Positions 1-8,364 of a stretch of DNA of 40,614 bases are shown piece after piece. The position numbers and the translations under genes were made by a program. This stretch comes from Lachnospiraceae bacterium. Lineage in GTDB: Bacteria; Bacillota; Clostridia; Lachnospirales; Lachnospiraceae. The notes beneath the pieces were generated by a model, which ran no database searches, was not told the DNA's origin, and saw nothing but the letters and a program-made list of their open reading frames with translations. Location: positions 1-40,614 of the forward strand of contig JAGBEV010000048.1 of assembly GCA_017936785.1 (NCBI GenBank). The letters are read 5' to 3'. Position 1 is the stretch's first letter; the number at the start of each line of letters is the position of its first letter.

Positions 1-67
1 CTAGCTCAGGTGGTAGAGCACTTGACTTTTAATCAAGTTGTCCGGGGTTCGAGTCCCCGGTGGCTCA
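1..67 (+). tRNA. tRNA-Lys (UUU), 5' end cut by the window edge
   Basis: The sequence begins at the last base of the 5' acceptor strand, so about six bases of the gene lie upstream of the window. The D-arm (TAGCTCAGGTGGTAGAGCA) is followed by an anticodon stem CTTGA/TCAAG closing a seven-base loop with anticodon TTT at 28-30. The T-arm is CGGGG-TTCGAGT-CCCCG at 43-59, and the 3' acceptor strand GTGGCTC plus discriminator A ends at 67. CCA is not encoded. A Rho-independent terminator follows, so this is probably the last gene of a tRNA transcript. Confidence 0.96.
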
Positions 68-82
68 CTGGTAAAAATGATG

Positions 83-120
83 CGGAAATCCTTTAAAATT
101 AAAGATTTCCGTTATTTTTA
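83..120 (+). terminator. Rho-independent terminator after tRNA-Lys
   Basis: CGGAAATC at 83-90 pairs with GATTTCCG at 104-111, with further TTTAA/TTAAA pairing inside, and is followed by a T-rich run (TTATTTTTA). Confidence 0.8.
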
Positions 121-309
121 TATTTATTTATATAGAAATAATTTTATACAGTTAAAAGTAAATGTCTGAAATCTGCCTTTAAAATTGTTAATTATGTTCA
201 GTGTGTGACATTAACACTTTTGCTTTTGGATTGATTCTTTTAAGGAAGTTTTTTAAATATTATATAATTATTAAAATATTAAAATTTTCTGATATTTTAG
301 ATATAATTA

Positions 310-337
310 TTGCATATTTTGTAAAAAGAATTATACT
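310..337 (+). promoter_or_regulatory. Candidate sigma-A promoter for the lipoprotein gene
   Basis: TTGCAT (310-315) and TATACT (332-337) are 16 bp apart. The start codon is 44 bp further on. The rest of the 68-381 gap is very AT-rich and holds only the tRNA terminator and several scattered TATAAT-like hexamers without a good -35 partner. Confidence 0.45.
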
Positions 338-381
338 TAATTTCATAAAGTGTTAAAAGAGGACTGAAAGGGGGCGATGAT

Positions 382-858
382 GTGAATAAGTTTAAAAGAA
401 TCATTTTAGGTATGGTATTGATGGTTTCTATGCTTGCTTTACAGGGATGTTCCTATTCGGAATTAACAACGCCTGTAACCAGTCATTCCCTAACAAGTGA
501 TGAATCCAATAATTTTGCATTTCATGTAGAATTAAAGGCAGATCTGACTCAGGGATATAAATGGTATGTCTATGCTACGCAGGAAATCGACGAAGCGGAT
601 TCTAAGTATCATGAGGGACTTTTAAATGATACATATACTTCCAAATATAAATATATTGTGCGTGAATCCGGTGAATTTGATCTGTACTTGATTTTGGTAA
701 AGGATGGCAATTTGGAAACTGCAAGAATATATCCTTATGAAATGACAGTGACGGAAAAAGAAGGAATATCCTTTGAAGAAATGTCCGCATACAATCTGAA
801 TTCAGATACTAAATTGATGAAGACATTGAGCGGAGCTTTGGATATTAAAACTGAATAA
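382..858 (+). CDS. Small secreted lipoprotein, possibly chagasin-like
   Basis: This 158-residue protein has a lipoprotein signal: a basic N-terminus, a hydrophobic stretch and the lipobox LQGC with Cys23, so it should be lipid-anchored on the outer face of the membrane. The start is GTG, because the two ATGs just upstream run straight into TGA; a purine-rich GAAAGGGGG lies 8 bp before it. The mature part looks beta-rich. A segment with TQGYKW near residues 56-61, followed by a GEFDLYLIL strand, faintly resembles the NPTTGY loop of I42 chagasin-type cysteine-protease inhibitors; that is a weak inference. It is a single-gene unit with its own promoter candidate and a strong terminator. Function otherwise unknown. 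Confidence 0.8.
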   Translation: MNKFKRIILGMVLMVSMLALQGCSYSELTTPVTSHSLTSDESNNFAFHVELKADLTQGYKWYVYATQEIDEADSKYHEGLLNDTYTSKYKYIVRESGEFDLYLILVKDGNLETARIYPYEMTVTEKEGISFEEMSAYNLNSDTKLMKTLSGALDIKTE

Positions 859-871
859 TTGAATGATCAGA

Positions 872-899
872 AATGCCGGATGAAAATCCGGCATTTTTT
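872..899 (+). terminator. Strong Rho-independent terminator after the lipoprotein gene
   Basis: AATGCCGGAT (872-881) and ATCCGGCATT (886-895) pair perfectly around a GAAA tetraloop, followed by a T-run. Confidence 0.93.
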
Positions 900-994
900 G
901 TATAGATTAAAAGCCGTAAGAAAAATAAGATTGATTTAGTGAGAGACTTGTTGTATAGGCGTTTAGAGAATGTTTAGATTTTCGGGAAAACTAT

Positions 995-1022
995 TTAGCA
1001 GAAAGTGTTTTTATGGTATAAT
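995..1022 (+). promoter_or_regulatory. Candidate sigma-A promoter for the 1.0-9.2 kb gene block
   Basis: A perfect TATAAT (1017-1022) is preceded by TTAGCA (995-1000) at 16 bp spacing. The first gene starts about 50 bp downstream. The -35 box is weak (4 of 6). Confidence 0.5.
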
Positions 1023-1073
1023 TAAATCCATATATGCGCTAATGTGTAAATGGATTGGGAGATTCTAATATTT

Positions 1074-1568
1074 ATGAGAAATCGAAGGAAGATTTATAGA
1101 ACATTACACAAGTATGGAGAGGATATTCTCAGATCGGATTCTTTTCAGCAGAGCAGGGAGTATGTGCAGCATGGCACTTTTTCTGTTTGGAAACATAGCT
1201 TGAATGTTGCAGAAACAAGTCTGAAAATGAGTTGGGCACTGCCTTTTCGTTTTTCAGAGAAAGAATTGGTAAGAGGAGCATTGCTTCATGATTATTTTCT
1301 ATATGACTGGCATGAAAAAAGAGTAGGAGTAAGAGAGATTAAGGAATTTTATAAAATGCATGGCTTTACTCATCCTGCCATTGCTGCCAGAAATGCCAGA
1401 AGAGATTTTAAGATCGGAAAGCTGGAAAATGAGATCATCTGCAAACATATGTGGCCTTTGACAATCATGCCCCCTATGTGCAGGGAGGCATGGGTTGTGA
1501 CCATGGCAGATAAGTATTGTTCATTGTTAGAAACCTTTCATTTGGTGAAAGGGGATTTGTGTGGATAG
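1074..1568 (+). CDS. HD-domain phosphohydrolase family protein
   Basis: This 164-residue protein has the HD-superfamily metal ligands: His41 in WKHSLN, the His72-Asp73 doublet in ALLHDYF, and Asp146 in MADKY, with another conserved-looking His at 125. Such proteins are metal-dependent phosphohydrolases; the substrate cannot be read from the sequence. I chose ATG 1074 because GGGAG lies 12 bp before it, whereas an in-frame ATG at 1050 has no ribosome site; the longer form would add eight residues. The gene overlaps the start of the decarboxylase-like gene by 8 bp, so the two are probably translationally coupled. It is the first gene of the block led by the TATAAT promoter at 1017. Confidence 0.85.
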   Translation: MRNRRKIYRTLHKYGEDILRSDSFQQSREYVQHGTFSVWKHSLNVAETSLKMSWALPFRFSEKELVRGALLHDYFLYDWHEKRVGVREIKEFYKMHGFTHPAIAARNARRDFKIGKLENEIICKHMWPLTIMPPMCREAWVVTMADKYCSLLETFHLVKGDLCG

Positions 1569-3012
1569 GTTAAGTAACGCATTAAGAGAGCTGAAACAAA
1601 CGGACTTATACCCTTTTCATATGCCGGGGCATAAGAGAAGGGGAATAACAGAAAGCTTAAAAGATATTTGTTTACATGATATCACAGAGATTGACGGTTT
1701 CGATAATCTTCATCATCCTGAAGGAATCATTAAAGAAGAGCAGGAATTTGCTGCAAAGTTGTTTGGCGCAGAAGAGTCATTTTTTTTGGTAAATGGAAGC
1801 AGCTGCGGAATCCTTGCGGCAATAGAGGCAGTGGCATCACATTCCCAAAGCAGGATCTTAATGGGAAGGAATGCTCATAAGTCGGCATATAACGGATTGT
1901 ATCTGGCAAATATCAGGGCGGATTATTTATATCCTGAGAGGATGCCGGGGGTTTCCTTTGTGGGGAAAATTACTGCAGAAAGCATAGAGAGGGCATTAAA
2001 AGATCATACTTCTTATGATGGAATCTTTATTACATCACCTACATATGAAGGGGTCGTCAGCGATATTAAGGAAATTTGCGAGATCGCACATGAAAAAGGA
2101 ATTCCGGTAATTGTAGATGAAGCCCACGGAGCCCATTTGGGACTTTGGGGCGGCGATGGATATTTTCCTGCCAGTGCACTTGCCCAGGGGGCAGATATTG
2201 TCATTCAAAGTCTCCACAAGACGCTGCCATCCATGACACAAACGGCAATTCTGCATGTTCAGGGGAAACTGATCGACCGCCAGAGATTGAAGATGCATTT
2301 GGGCGTTTTTCAATCCAGCAGCCCCTCATATATTTTGATGGAAAGCATGAGTTCCTGTTTACATTTTTGTGAGAAGAACCGGGAGATTCTCATAGAGGGA
2401 TATAAAAAACGTCTGAAAGAATTTTACCGGGAGGGGAAAAAACTTTCCTGCATTGAAATCATAGATACTGATCTGATAAATAGTCTCACAGAGGGAAAAA
2501 TAAATGTTAAAATGGACCCTGGAAAAATAATTATCGGTGTTGGCAAAAGTGGGATGTGCGGAAGGCAGCTTTATGATATTCTAAGGGAAAACTATCATTT
2601 ACAGATGGAAATGTCTGCCGGGGATTATGTGATTGCCATGACAAGTGTTATGGACACAGATGAAGGCTTTCAGAGACTGATAAGAGCATTGAGAGAAATA
2701 GATGCACAGGTGATTCCAACCCTGCAGACTTCTTTTAAGGAGAAAAAGGATATTTTTTTGCCGGAAGTTTTTTATTCCATAGGGGAAGCATTCAGGATGA
2801 AGGAAGAAATAATAGCCCTTGAAGAATCTGCAGGAAGGATCAGCAAAGAATTTATTTATCTGTATCCACCGGGAATACCCGTTATCGTACCGGGGGAAAA
2901 GATCAGCAGAGAACTGCTGGAATATTTACAAGAAGTCAGGGAACTGGGATTGTCAGTTCAGGGACTTCAGGATTATGAGCAAAAAAAGATCTGTTGTATT
3001 AGAAATGAATAA
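1561..3012 (+). CDS. Orn/Lys/Arg decarboxylase-family PLP enzyme (YaaO/SpeA-like)
   Basis: The 483-residue protein is a fold-type I PLP enzyme of the Orn/Lys/Arg decarboxylase major-domain family. Visible motifs are PFHMPGHK at 18-25, the cofactor-binding DEAHGAHLG (Asp186, His189), and SLHKTLP with the Schiff-base lysine at Lys220. It is the shorter Gram-positive form, without the N-terminal wing domain of the enterobacterial enzymes. The expected reaction is decarboxylation of arginine, lysine or ornithine to a polyamine or its precursor; which substrate is unknown. The start is GTG, with GAAAGGGG just upstream, inside the end of the HD-domain gene. In Bacillus the homologue yaaO also heads the block containing yaaR, holB and yaaT, which supports the family assignment. 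Confidence 0.88.
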   Translation: MDRLSNALRELKQTDLYPFHMPGHKRRGITESLKDICLHDITEIDGFDNLHHPEGIIKEEQEFAAKLFGAEESFFLVNGSSCGILAAIEAVASHSQSRILMGRNAHKSAYNGLYLANIRADYLYPERMPGVSFVGKITAESIERALKDHTSYDGIFITSPTYEGVVSDIKEICEIAHEKGIPVIVDEAHGAHLGLWGGDGYFPASALAQGADIVIQSLHKTLPSMTQTAILHVQGKLIDRQRLKMHLGVFQSSSPSYILMESMSSCLHFCEKNREILIEGYKKRLKEFYREGKKLSCIEIIDTDLINSLTEGKINVKMDPGKIIIGVGKSGMCGRQLYDILRENYHLQMEMSAGDYVIAMTSVMDTDEGFQRLIRALREIDAQVIPTLQTSFKEKKDIFLPEVFYSIGEAFRMKEEIIALEESAGRISKEFIYLYPPGIPVIVPGEKISRELLEYLQEVRELGLSVQGLQDYEQKKICCIRNE

Positions 3013-3019
3013 GAACAGA

Positions 3020-3036
3020 TTCAAAATAATTTTGAA
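3020..3036. promoter_or_regulatory. 17-nt palindrome ahead of pyk
   Basis: TTCAAAAT-A-ATTTTGAA is a perfect odd-centred palindrome that ends 24 bp before the pyk start codon. It could be an operator or a weak mRNA hairpin near the ribosome site. No partner regulator is evident. Confidence 0.35.
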
Positions 3037-3060
3037 ATAATAAGACAGAGAGGGAAAGAC

Positions 3061-4473
3061 ATGAGAAAGACAAAAATTATTTGTACCATCGGACCAGCTT
3101 CCGAAAGTGAGGAAAAATTAAGAGAATTAATGCTTGCAGGGATGAACGTTGCCAGATTTAACTTTTCCCATGGCACACATGAAGAGCAGAAAAAGAAACT
3201 GACCAGCGTTTTAAAGGTCAGTAATGAATTGGGCATGCCTATTGCCACTTTGCTGGATACCAAGGGACCGGAAATCCGTTTGAGAGATTTTGAAAACGGA
3301 AAAGCAGAGCTTATTGCAGGTCAGATATTTACATTGACAACTAAAGAAATAATGGGAACGAAGGAACGTGCCACCATTACTTACAAGAATCTGAAAGGTG
3401 ATGTAAAACCGGGAATGACGATCCTGATTGATGACGGTAAAATTGAGATGAATATCGAGAAGATCAGCGATGAGGATATTGTCTGCCGTGTTATTAACGG
3501 AGGCGTGGTTTCCAACCATAAGGGAATCAATGTGCCGGGGGCGGTTTTATCTATGCCCTATATCAGTGATGTGGATTATGAGGATATTAAATTCTGTGCA
3601 CAGATGGGATATGATTTCCTTGCGGCATCTTTTGCAAGAACAAAGGAAGATATTTTACAGGTCCGTAAAATTTTAGATGAAAATAACAGCAAGGCAAAAA
3701 TCATTGCTAAAATTGAAAATATGCAGGGTATTGAAAATCTGGATGAAATCCTGGATGTTTCTGATGGCATTATGGTGGCAAGAGGAGATATGGGCGTGGA
3801 AATTCCTCTGGAGGAAGTGCCCGTTATTCAGAAGGATATGATCAAAAAGGCTGTTGCAAAAGGAAAACATGTTATTACGGCAACGCAGATGCTGGAATCC
3901 ATGATCAGCAATCCAAGACCCACCAGAGCGGAGACAGCGGATGTAGCAAATGCAATTTATGATGGTACAACAGCGATCATGCTTTCCGGAGAAAGTGCAG
4001 CGGGAAAATATCCCGTAGAAGCGGTTATGACAATGGCTAAAATTGCCGAAAGAGCTGAAAGGGATATTGATTACAGCGGCAGAATGAAAAAGACAGATTC
4101 CGCCAAAGGAGCGGATATTACTACAGCTATTTCCCATGCAACGTGTACTACAGCTATGGATCTGAATGCGGCAGCTATCATTACAGTTACCATGTCCGGC
4201 TTTACTGCGGGCATGATCTCCAGATATAAACCGGGATGCCCGATCATTGGCTGCAGTGTAAATCCCAGAGTATGCCGTCAGTTAAATCTTTCGTGGGGTG
4301 TAGCGCCTTTGTTGATCGAGAAGGAAGATACTGCCGATGATTTATTTGATGAAGCATCCAGAGCCGCAGAAAAAGCCGGGCTGGTGAAAAAAGGCGATAT
4401 TGTAGTATTAACAGCAGGTGTACCTCTTGGTACTGCAGGAACCACCAATATGATCCGTGTTATAGAGATCTAA
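3061..4473 (+). CDS. pyk: Pyruvate kinase
   Basis: This 470-residue enzyme transfers phosphate from phosphoenolpyruvate to ADP, the last step of glycolysis, in the cytoplasm. The family signatures are all present: TIGPAS and NVARFNFSHG at the N-terminus, DTKGPEIR, KIENMQGIENLDEI with the catalytic lysine region, VARGDMGVEIP, and ITATQMLESMI followed by PRPTRAE and DVANAIYDGT. The length matches the three-domain form without the extra PEP-utiliser-like C-terminal domain of Bacillus pyruvate kinase. A GAGAGGGA ribosome site lies 6 bp before the ATG. It sits 48 bp downstream of the decarboxylase-like gene and is probably co-transcribed. Its presence inside this otherwise Bacillus-like block is unusual. 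Confidence 0.97.
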   Translation: MRKTKIICTIGPASESEEKLRELMLAGMNVARFNFSHGTHEEQKKKLTSVLKVSNELGMPIATLLDTKGPEIRLRDFENGKAELIAGQIFTLTTKEIMGTKERATITYKNLKGDVKPGMTILIDDGKIEMNIEKISDEDIVCRVINGGVVSNHKGINVPGAVLSMPYISDVDYEDIKFCAQMGYDFLAASFARTKEDILQVRKILDENNSKAKIIAKIENMQGIENLDEILDVSDGIMVARGDMGVEIPLEEVPVIQKDMIKKAVAKGKHVITATQMLESMISNPRPTRAETADVANAIYDGTTAIMLSGESAAGKYPVEAVMTMAKIAERAERDIDYSGRMKKTDSAKGADITTAISHATCTTAMDLNAAAIITVTMSGFTAGMISRYKPGCPIIGCSVNPRVCRQLNLSWGVAPLLIEKEDTADDLFDEASRAAEKAGLVKKGDIVVLTAGVPLGTAGTTNMIRVIEI

Positions 4474-4557
4474 AAAGGACAAAGCCTGAAAGGTCTTTAT
4501 AGTATGACCGTCAGTCAGATTAAATGAGGAGAGGGACAGGGGAGTCCCGATAGGAAT

Positions 4558-5142
4558 ATGGGTAGGATATTTTATCTCATGGGGAAAAGTTCATCGGGAA
4601 AAGATACGATTTATAAGGAGCTTCTGAAAAAAGAAAATCTGAAGCTGCAAAAAATCGTGTTGTATACTACAAGACCTGTCCGTGCCGGTGAAAAGGATGG
4701 TGTACAGTATCATTTTGTTGATGAAGAAGCATCAGAGGCTTTTAAAGCAGCAGGAAAAGTCATTGAAATGCGGGAATATCATACTTTTTACGGATTGTGG
4801 AAGTATTTTACTGTGGATGACGGGCAGATCTGTCTGGATAAAAGCAGTTATCTGATCATTGGAACCATTGAATCCTTTGTGAAAACAAAGGCATATTTTG
4901 GAGAAGAAAAAGTAATCCCCATTATGATAGAATTAGATGACGGAATTCGTTTGCAGCGGGCATTGGACAGGGAAAGAAGCGAAGATAAACCCCGGTATGA
5001 AGAAATGTGCAGAAGATTTCTGGCAGATGCGGAGGATTTTGCAGAGGATAAGAAAAAAGCGGCGGGAATAGATAAAGTTTTTTATAACGAAGATCTGGAA
5101 CGCTGTTTGGATGAAATTCAGTCATACATGCTTTCATTTTAG
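4558..5142 (+). CDS. Guanylate-kinase-like nucleotide kinase
   Basis: The 194-residue protein belongs to the guanylate kinase fold. A P-loop MGKSSSGKDT at 8-17 is followed by YTTRPVRAGEKDGVQYHF, the GMP-binding signature seen in Gmk, and by a segment corresponding to the YG-containing loop (HTFYGLWKYF). The P-loop ends GKD instead of the usual GKS/T, which may affect phosphate binding. GMP phosphorylation is possible, but the substrate is uncertain; the enzyme stands where dTMP kinase (tmk) stands in Bacillus. A small hairpin (GGGAC/GTCCC, 4533-4548) precedes the start, and the AGGA ribosome site at 4552 is unusually close to the ATG. The yaaR-like gene follows after 16 bp. Confidence 0.78.
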   Translation: MGRIFYLMGKSSSGKDTIYKELLKKENLKLQKIVLYTTRPVRAGEKDGVQYHFVDEEASEAFKAAGKVIEMREYHTFYGLWKYFTVDDGQICLDKSSYLIIGTIESFVKTKAYFGEEKVIPIMIELDDGIRLQRALDRERSEDKPRYEEMCRRFLADAEDFAEDKKKAAGIDKVFYNEDLERCLDEIQSYMLSF

Positions 5143-5158
5143 GAAGTGAGGTGCAGTT

Positions 5159-5599
5159 ATGGATATTAAGGTAAATCAGGCGGCACCTGTAACACAGGTC
5201 CGGCAGACAGAAACCAGTCAGGTATCAGATGGCACATTTAAGTTCATATTGGCGAGTAATATCGAAGAGCAGGAATTACAGGCGCGCCTGAGCTCCATGA
5301 TGGAAGAAATAACCAGGCAGGGAGATCGGTTATCCAAAAAGATGGATGTGCGGGATATGAAACGCTATAGAGGTCTGATCAAAGATTTTATGAATGAGAT
5401 CGTCAACCGCAGCCATAAATTTTCCAGAGAAAATTTTCTGGATAAAAAAGGAAGGCACAGGGTTTACGGGATTATCAGACAGGTGGATGATACTCTGGAT
5501 GAATTGGCGCATGAGCTGATGAAGGATGAAAAGGACCATTTGGCTATCCTTGGAAAGATCGGAGAAATCCGGGGACTTCTTTTGGATATTTTTACTTAG
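5159..5599 (+). CDS. YaaR family protein (DUF327)
   Basis: This 146-residue, largely helical and charged protein matches the YaaR/DUF327 family by its general features ([21 protein letters not shown], then [11 protein letters not shown] and a [17 protein letters not shown] helix) and by its position directly before holB, as in Bacillus. Its function is not established. No signal peptide or membrane segment is present. The ribosome site GGAAGTGAGGTG precedes the ATG, and the gene lies 16 bp after the kinase gene. Confidence 0.82.
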   Translation: MDIKVNQAAPVTQVRQTETSQVSDGTFKFILASNIEEQELQARLSSMMEEITRQGDRLSKKMDVRDMKRYRGLIKDFMNEIVNRSHKFSRENFLDKKGRHRVYGIIRQVDDTLDELAHELMKDEKDHLAILGKIGEIRGLLLDIFT

Positions 5600-5602
5600 A
5601 TA

Positions 5603-5632
5603 TTTTCAGAGACGGATAAAACATGATACAAT
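5603..5632 (+). promoter_or_regulatory. Weak candidate promoter ahead of holB
   Basis: TTTTCA (5603-5608) and TACAAT (5627-5632) are 18 bp apart in the 69-bp gap before holB. Both boxes are imperfect; holB may simply be read from upstream. Confidence 0.3.
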
Positions 5633-5668
5633 AATAGTCAGGGCAATGAACGGAAAGAAGGTGGCAAA

Positions 5669-6655
5669 ATGGCAACATTTCAGGATGTGATCGGGCAGGA
5701 ACAGATTGTGGAGCATTTGAGGACTGCCGTAAAGACACAGAAGGTGTCTCACGCATATATTTTGCAGGGTGAGAGAAGTGCAGGCAAGGAATTTATCGCA
5801 AAGGTATTTGCTGCGGCACTGCAGTGTGAAAAGCAGGAGGGAGAGCCCTGTGGGGAATGTCGTTCCTGTAAGCAGGCAGAGAGTGGAAATCAGCCGGATA
5901 TCATTCGGGTAACTCATGAAAAGCCCAATACCATCGGCGTTGAGGATATTAGAAAAATTACAGGGGACATTGCCATTAAGCCTTATAGCAGTGCCAGAAA
6001 GATCTATATCGTCAATGAAGCGGAAAAAATGACGGTGCAGGCACAGAATGCATTGCTCAAGACCCTGGAGGAACCGCCGGAATATGCAGTTATTCTGCTT
6101 CTGACCACCAATGTAGACACATTGCTTCCCACCATTCTCAGCCGTTGTGTGCTTTTGACCATGAAACCTGTAAGGGATGAGCTTGTAAAACAGTATTTAA
6201 TGAAGGATCTGATGATTCCGGAATATAAAGCGGATGTGTGCGTGGCTTTTGCCAGAGGAAATGTGGGCAAGGCGAAGGCGCTTGCATCCAGCGAGGAATT
6301 TGACAATATCAAGTCAGATGCGGTAACTTTATTAAAGTACATCCGGGATATGGAGATCAGTGAAATTGTTCTGGCAATTAAAAAGATCGCTGAATATAAG
6401 TTTGACATCAATGATTATCTGGATATTTTATCTGTATGGTATCGGGATGTATTGTTGTTTAAGGCTACCAATGATGTGAATCATCTGATTTTTAAGGATG
6501 AGATCCAATATATTAAGAAAACAGCAGACCAGAGTGCTTATGAAGGAATTGAAGAAATTCTGGATGCACTGGAAAAGGCGAAAGCCAGATTGAAGGCAAA
6601 TGTTAATTTTGATCTGACCATGGAGCTTTTGCTGTTGACCATAAAGGAGAATTAG
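5669..6655 (+). CDS. holB: DNA polymerase III delta' subunit
   Basis: The 328-residue protein is the delta' subunit of the clamp loader, which opens the beta clamp onto DNA at the replication fork. The order VIGQEQIVEHL, SHAYILQG, a four-cysteine zinc knuckle (Cys53, Cys61, Cys64, Cys67), ALLKTLEEPPEYAVILLLTT and the SRC motif is typical of DnaX/HolB AAA+ proteins. The P-loop is degenerate (GERSAGKE, ending GKE rather than GKT/S), as is usual for delta', which does not hydrolyse ATP in well-studied cases. A helical C-terminal collar domain follows. An AAAGAAGGTGG ribosome site precedes the ATG, and the ricT gene starts 1 bp after its stop. Confidence 0.95.
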   Translation: MATFQDVIGQEQIVEHLRTAVKTQKVSHAYILQGERSAGKEFIAKVFAAALQCEKQEGEPCGECRSCKQAESGNQPDIIRVTHEKPNTIGVEDIRKITGDIAIKPYSSARKIYIVNEAEKMTVQAQNALLKTLEEPPEYAVILLLTTNVDTLLPTILSRCVLLTMKPVRDELVKQYLMKDLMIPEYKADVCVAFARGNVGKAKALASSEEFDNIKSDAVTLLKYIRDMEISEIVLAIKKIAEYKFDINDYLDILSVWYRDVLLFKATNDVNHLIFKDEIQYIKKTADQSAYEGIEEILDALEKAKARLKANVNFDLTMELLLLTIKEN

Positions 6656-6656
6656 A

Positions 6657-7565
6657 ATGCGAAAAATTATAGGAATCCGTTTCCGTACAGCGGGAAAGGT
6701 ATATTATTTTGATCCCCTGGATTTTAAGATAGGAAAAGGCGATCATGTTATCGTGGAGACTGCCAGAGGAATCGAGTACGGAACGGCTGTGGGAGATATC
6801 AGGGAATTGGAGGAGGAAAAGATCAGCCAGCCTTTAAAACCTGTTATCAGGATTGCTACAGAAAGAGATGATAAGCAGCAGGCAGATAATAAAAAGAAAG
6901 AAAAAGAAGCTTTCCAGATCTGTCTGGAAAAGATAAAAAAGCATAATCTGGAAATGAAACTGATCGATACAGAATATACTTTTGATAACAATAAGATTTT
7001 GTTTTATTTTACTGCTGACGGAAGGATCGATTTCAGGGAACTGGTAAAGGACCTGGCTTCAGTATTTAAGACAAGGATCGAGCTGCGTCAGATCGGTGTA
7101 AGGGACGAGACAAAGGTGCTGGGCGGTATCGGTATCTGCGGAAGGGCATTGTGCTGCCATACTTTTCTTTCGGAGTTTGCGCCGGTTTCCATTAAGATGG
7201 CAAAGGAGCAGAATCTATCCCTGAATCCTACGAAAATTTCCGGCGTATGCGGCAGGCTCATGTGCTGTCTTAAAAATGAAGAGGAAACTTATGAAGAATT
7301 AAACAGAAGGCTTCCCAATGTAGGTGACTTTGTAACTACAGATGATGGCTTAAAGGGCGAGGTACACAGTGTCAATGTGTTAAGGCAGCTTGTAAAGGTA
7401 CTTGTAGATACAGGTGATGAAAAAGATATTGTAGAATACCATGTGGACCAGCTTCGTTTTAAACGCCGCCACCGCAAGGATAAAGTAGATGTCAATGATG
7501 CGGAGTTAAAGGAATTGGAGAAGCTGGAGAAACAGGAAGGAAAGTCTAAGCTGGATGATAATTGA
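6657..7565 (+). CDS. ricT: PSP1-domain protein RicT (YaaT)
   Basis: This 302-residue protein carries the PSP1 domain with its characteristic cysteines: GICGRALCC (Cys161, 166, 167) and GVCGRLMCC (Cys198, 203, 204). In Bacillus, RicT is one of three partners of the Fe-S-containing Y-complex that helps RNase Y mature certain mRNAs and that influences sporulation and competence. The cysteine pattern supports cluster binding here; the partners RicA and RicF are not in this window. A lysine- and glutamate-rich tail follows the domain. It starts 1 bp after holB and overlaps the methyltransferase gene by 11 bp, so all three are translated from one message. Confidence 0.92.
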   Translation: MRKIIGIRFRTAGKVYYFDPLDFKIGKGDHVIVETARGIEYGTAVGDIRELEEEKISQPLKPVIRIATERDDKQQADNKKKEKEAFQICLEKIKKHNLEMKLIDTEYTFDNNKILFYFTADGRIDFRELVKDLASVFKTRIELRQIGVRDETKVLGGIGICGRALCCHTFLSEFAPVSIKMAKEQNLSLNPTKISGVCGRLMCCLKNEEETYEELNRRLPNVGDFVTTDDGLKGEVHSVNVLRQLVKVLVDTGDEKDIVEYHVDQLRFKRRHRKDKVDVNDAELKELEKLEKQEGKSKLDDN

Positions 7566-8319
7566 TCTGAAGGAAGGGGAACGGCTGGATGACCTGGGCA
7601 GAAAGGGATATCGGATCATTCAAAATCCGGCAGCCTTTTGTTTTGGAATCGATGCGGTGCTTTTGACAGGATTTGCAAGGATTAAGGAAAAAGCCAGAGT
7701 ATTGGATCTGGGAACGGGAACAGGTATCATTCCTATTCTCCTGGAAGCAAAAACCGAAGCAGAACATTTGACGGGATTGGAAATACAGGAAGAAAGCGCT
7801 GATATGGCAAGGCGCAGTGTTTCCTATAACGGTCTGGAGGAAAAAATAAACATTGTAACAGGTGATCTGAAGGAGGCATCCCGGTTATTGGGCAAGGGTG
7901 TCTTTGATGTTGTGACCTGCAATCCGCCCTATATGATCGGGGAACATGGATTGACGGGGGAAAACAGCAAAAAAACAATTGCCAGACATGAAATTCTCTG
8001 CACTTTTGAAGATGTGGCAAGGGAAGCGGCAGCAGTTCTTAAGCCGGGCGGGATCTTTTATCTGGTTCATAGACCTTTCCGGCTGGTAGAGCTTTTTGGG
8101 ACCATGACCAAATATCATTTGGAGCCCAAAAGGATGAAGCTTGTGCATCCATTTGTGGATAAGGAGCCCAATATGGTGCTGATCGAAGCAAAGAAGGGTG
8201 GAAATTCCCGGATTTCCATAGAAAGTCCTTTGATCGTATACAAAGAACCGGGGATTTATACGGATGAAATCTATGATATTTATAAGCCTGCGGAATATGA
8301 TGACAGAACATGCAGATGA
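7555..8319 (+). CDS. tRNA1(Val) adenine-N6 methyltransferase-like protein (YabB/TrmN6)
   Basis: The 254-residue protein is a class I S-adenosylmethionine methyltransferase. Motif I is VLDLGTGTGIIP near residues 49-60, an acidic end of beta-2 is at GLEIQEE, and motif IV is NPPY at 123-126, the signature of N6-adenine or N5-glutamine methylation. It resembles the YfiC/TrmN6 and Bacillus YabB group, which methylate adenine 37 of tRNA-Val. Its place between ricT and rsmI matches yabB in Bacillus. The start overlaps ricT; GGAAGG lies 13 bp upstream of the ATG. No GIY-YIG gene (yazA) follows, unlike Bacillus. Confidence 0.87.
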   Translation: MIIDLKEGERLDDLGRKGYRIIQNPAAFCFGIDAVLLTGFARIKEKARVLDLGTGTGIIPILLEAKTEAEHLTGLEIQEESADMARRSVSYNGLEEKINIVTGDLKEASRLLGKGVFDVVTCNPPYMIGEHGLTGENSKKTIARHEILCTFEDVAREAAAVLKPGGIFYLVHRPFRLVELFGTMTKYHLEPKRMKLVHPFVDKEPNMVLIEAKKGGNSRISIESPLIVYKEPGIYTDEIYDIYKPAEYDDRTCR

Positions 8320-8364
8320 AATCAGCAGGAAGTATTCAGCAGAAGTAACAGTTAGGGAAATAAC

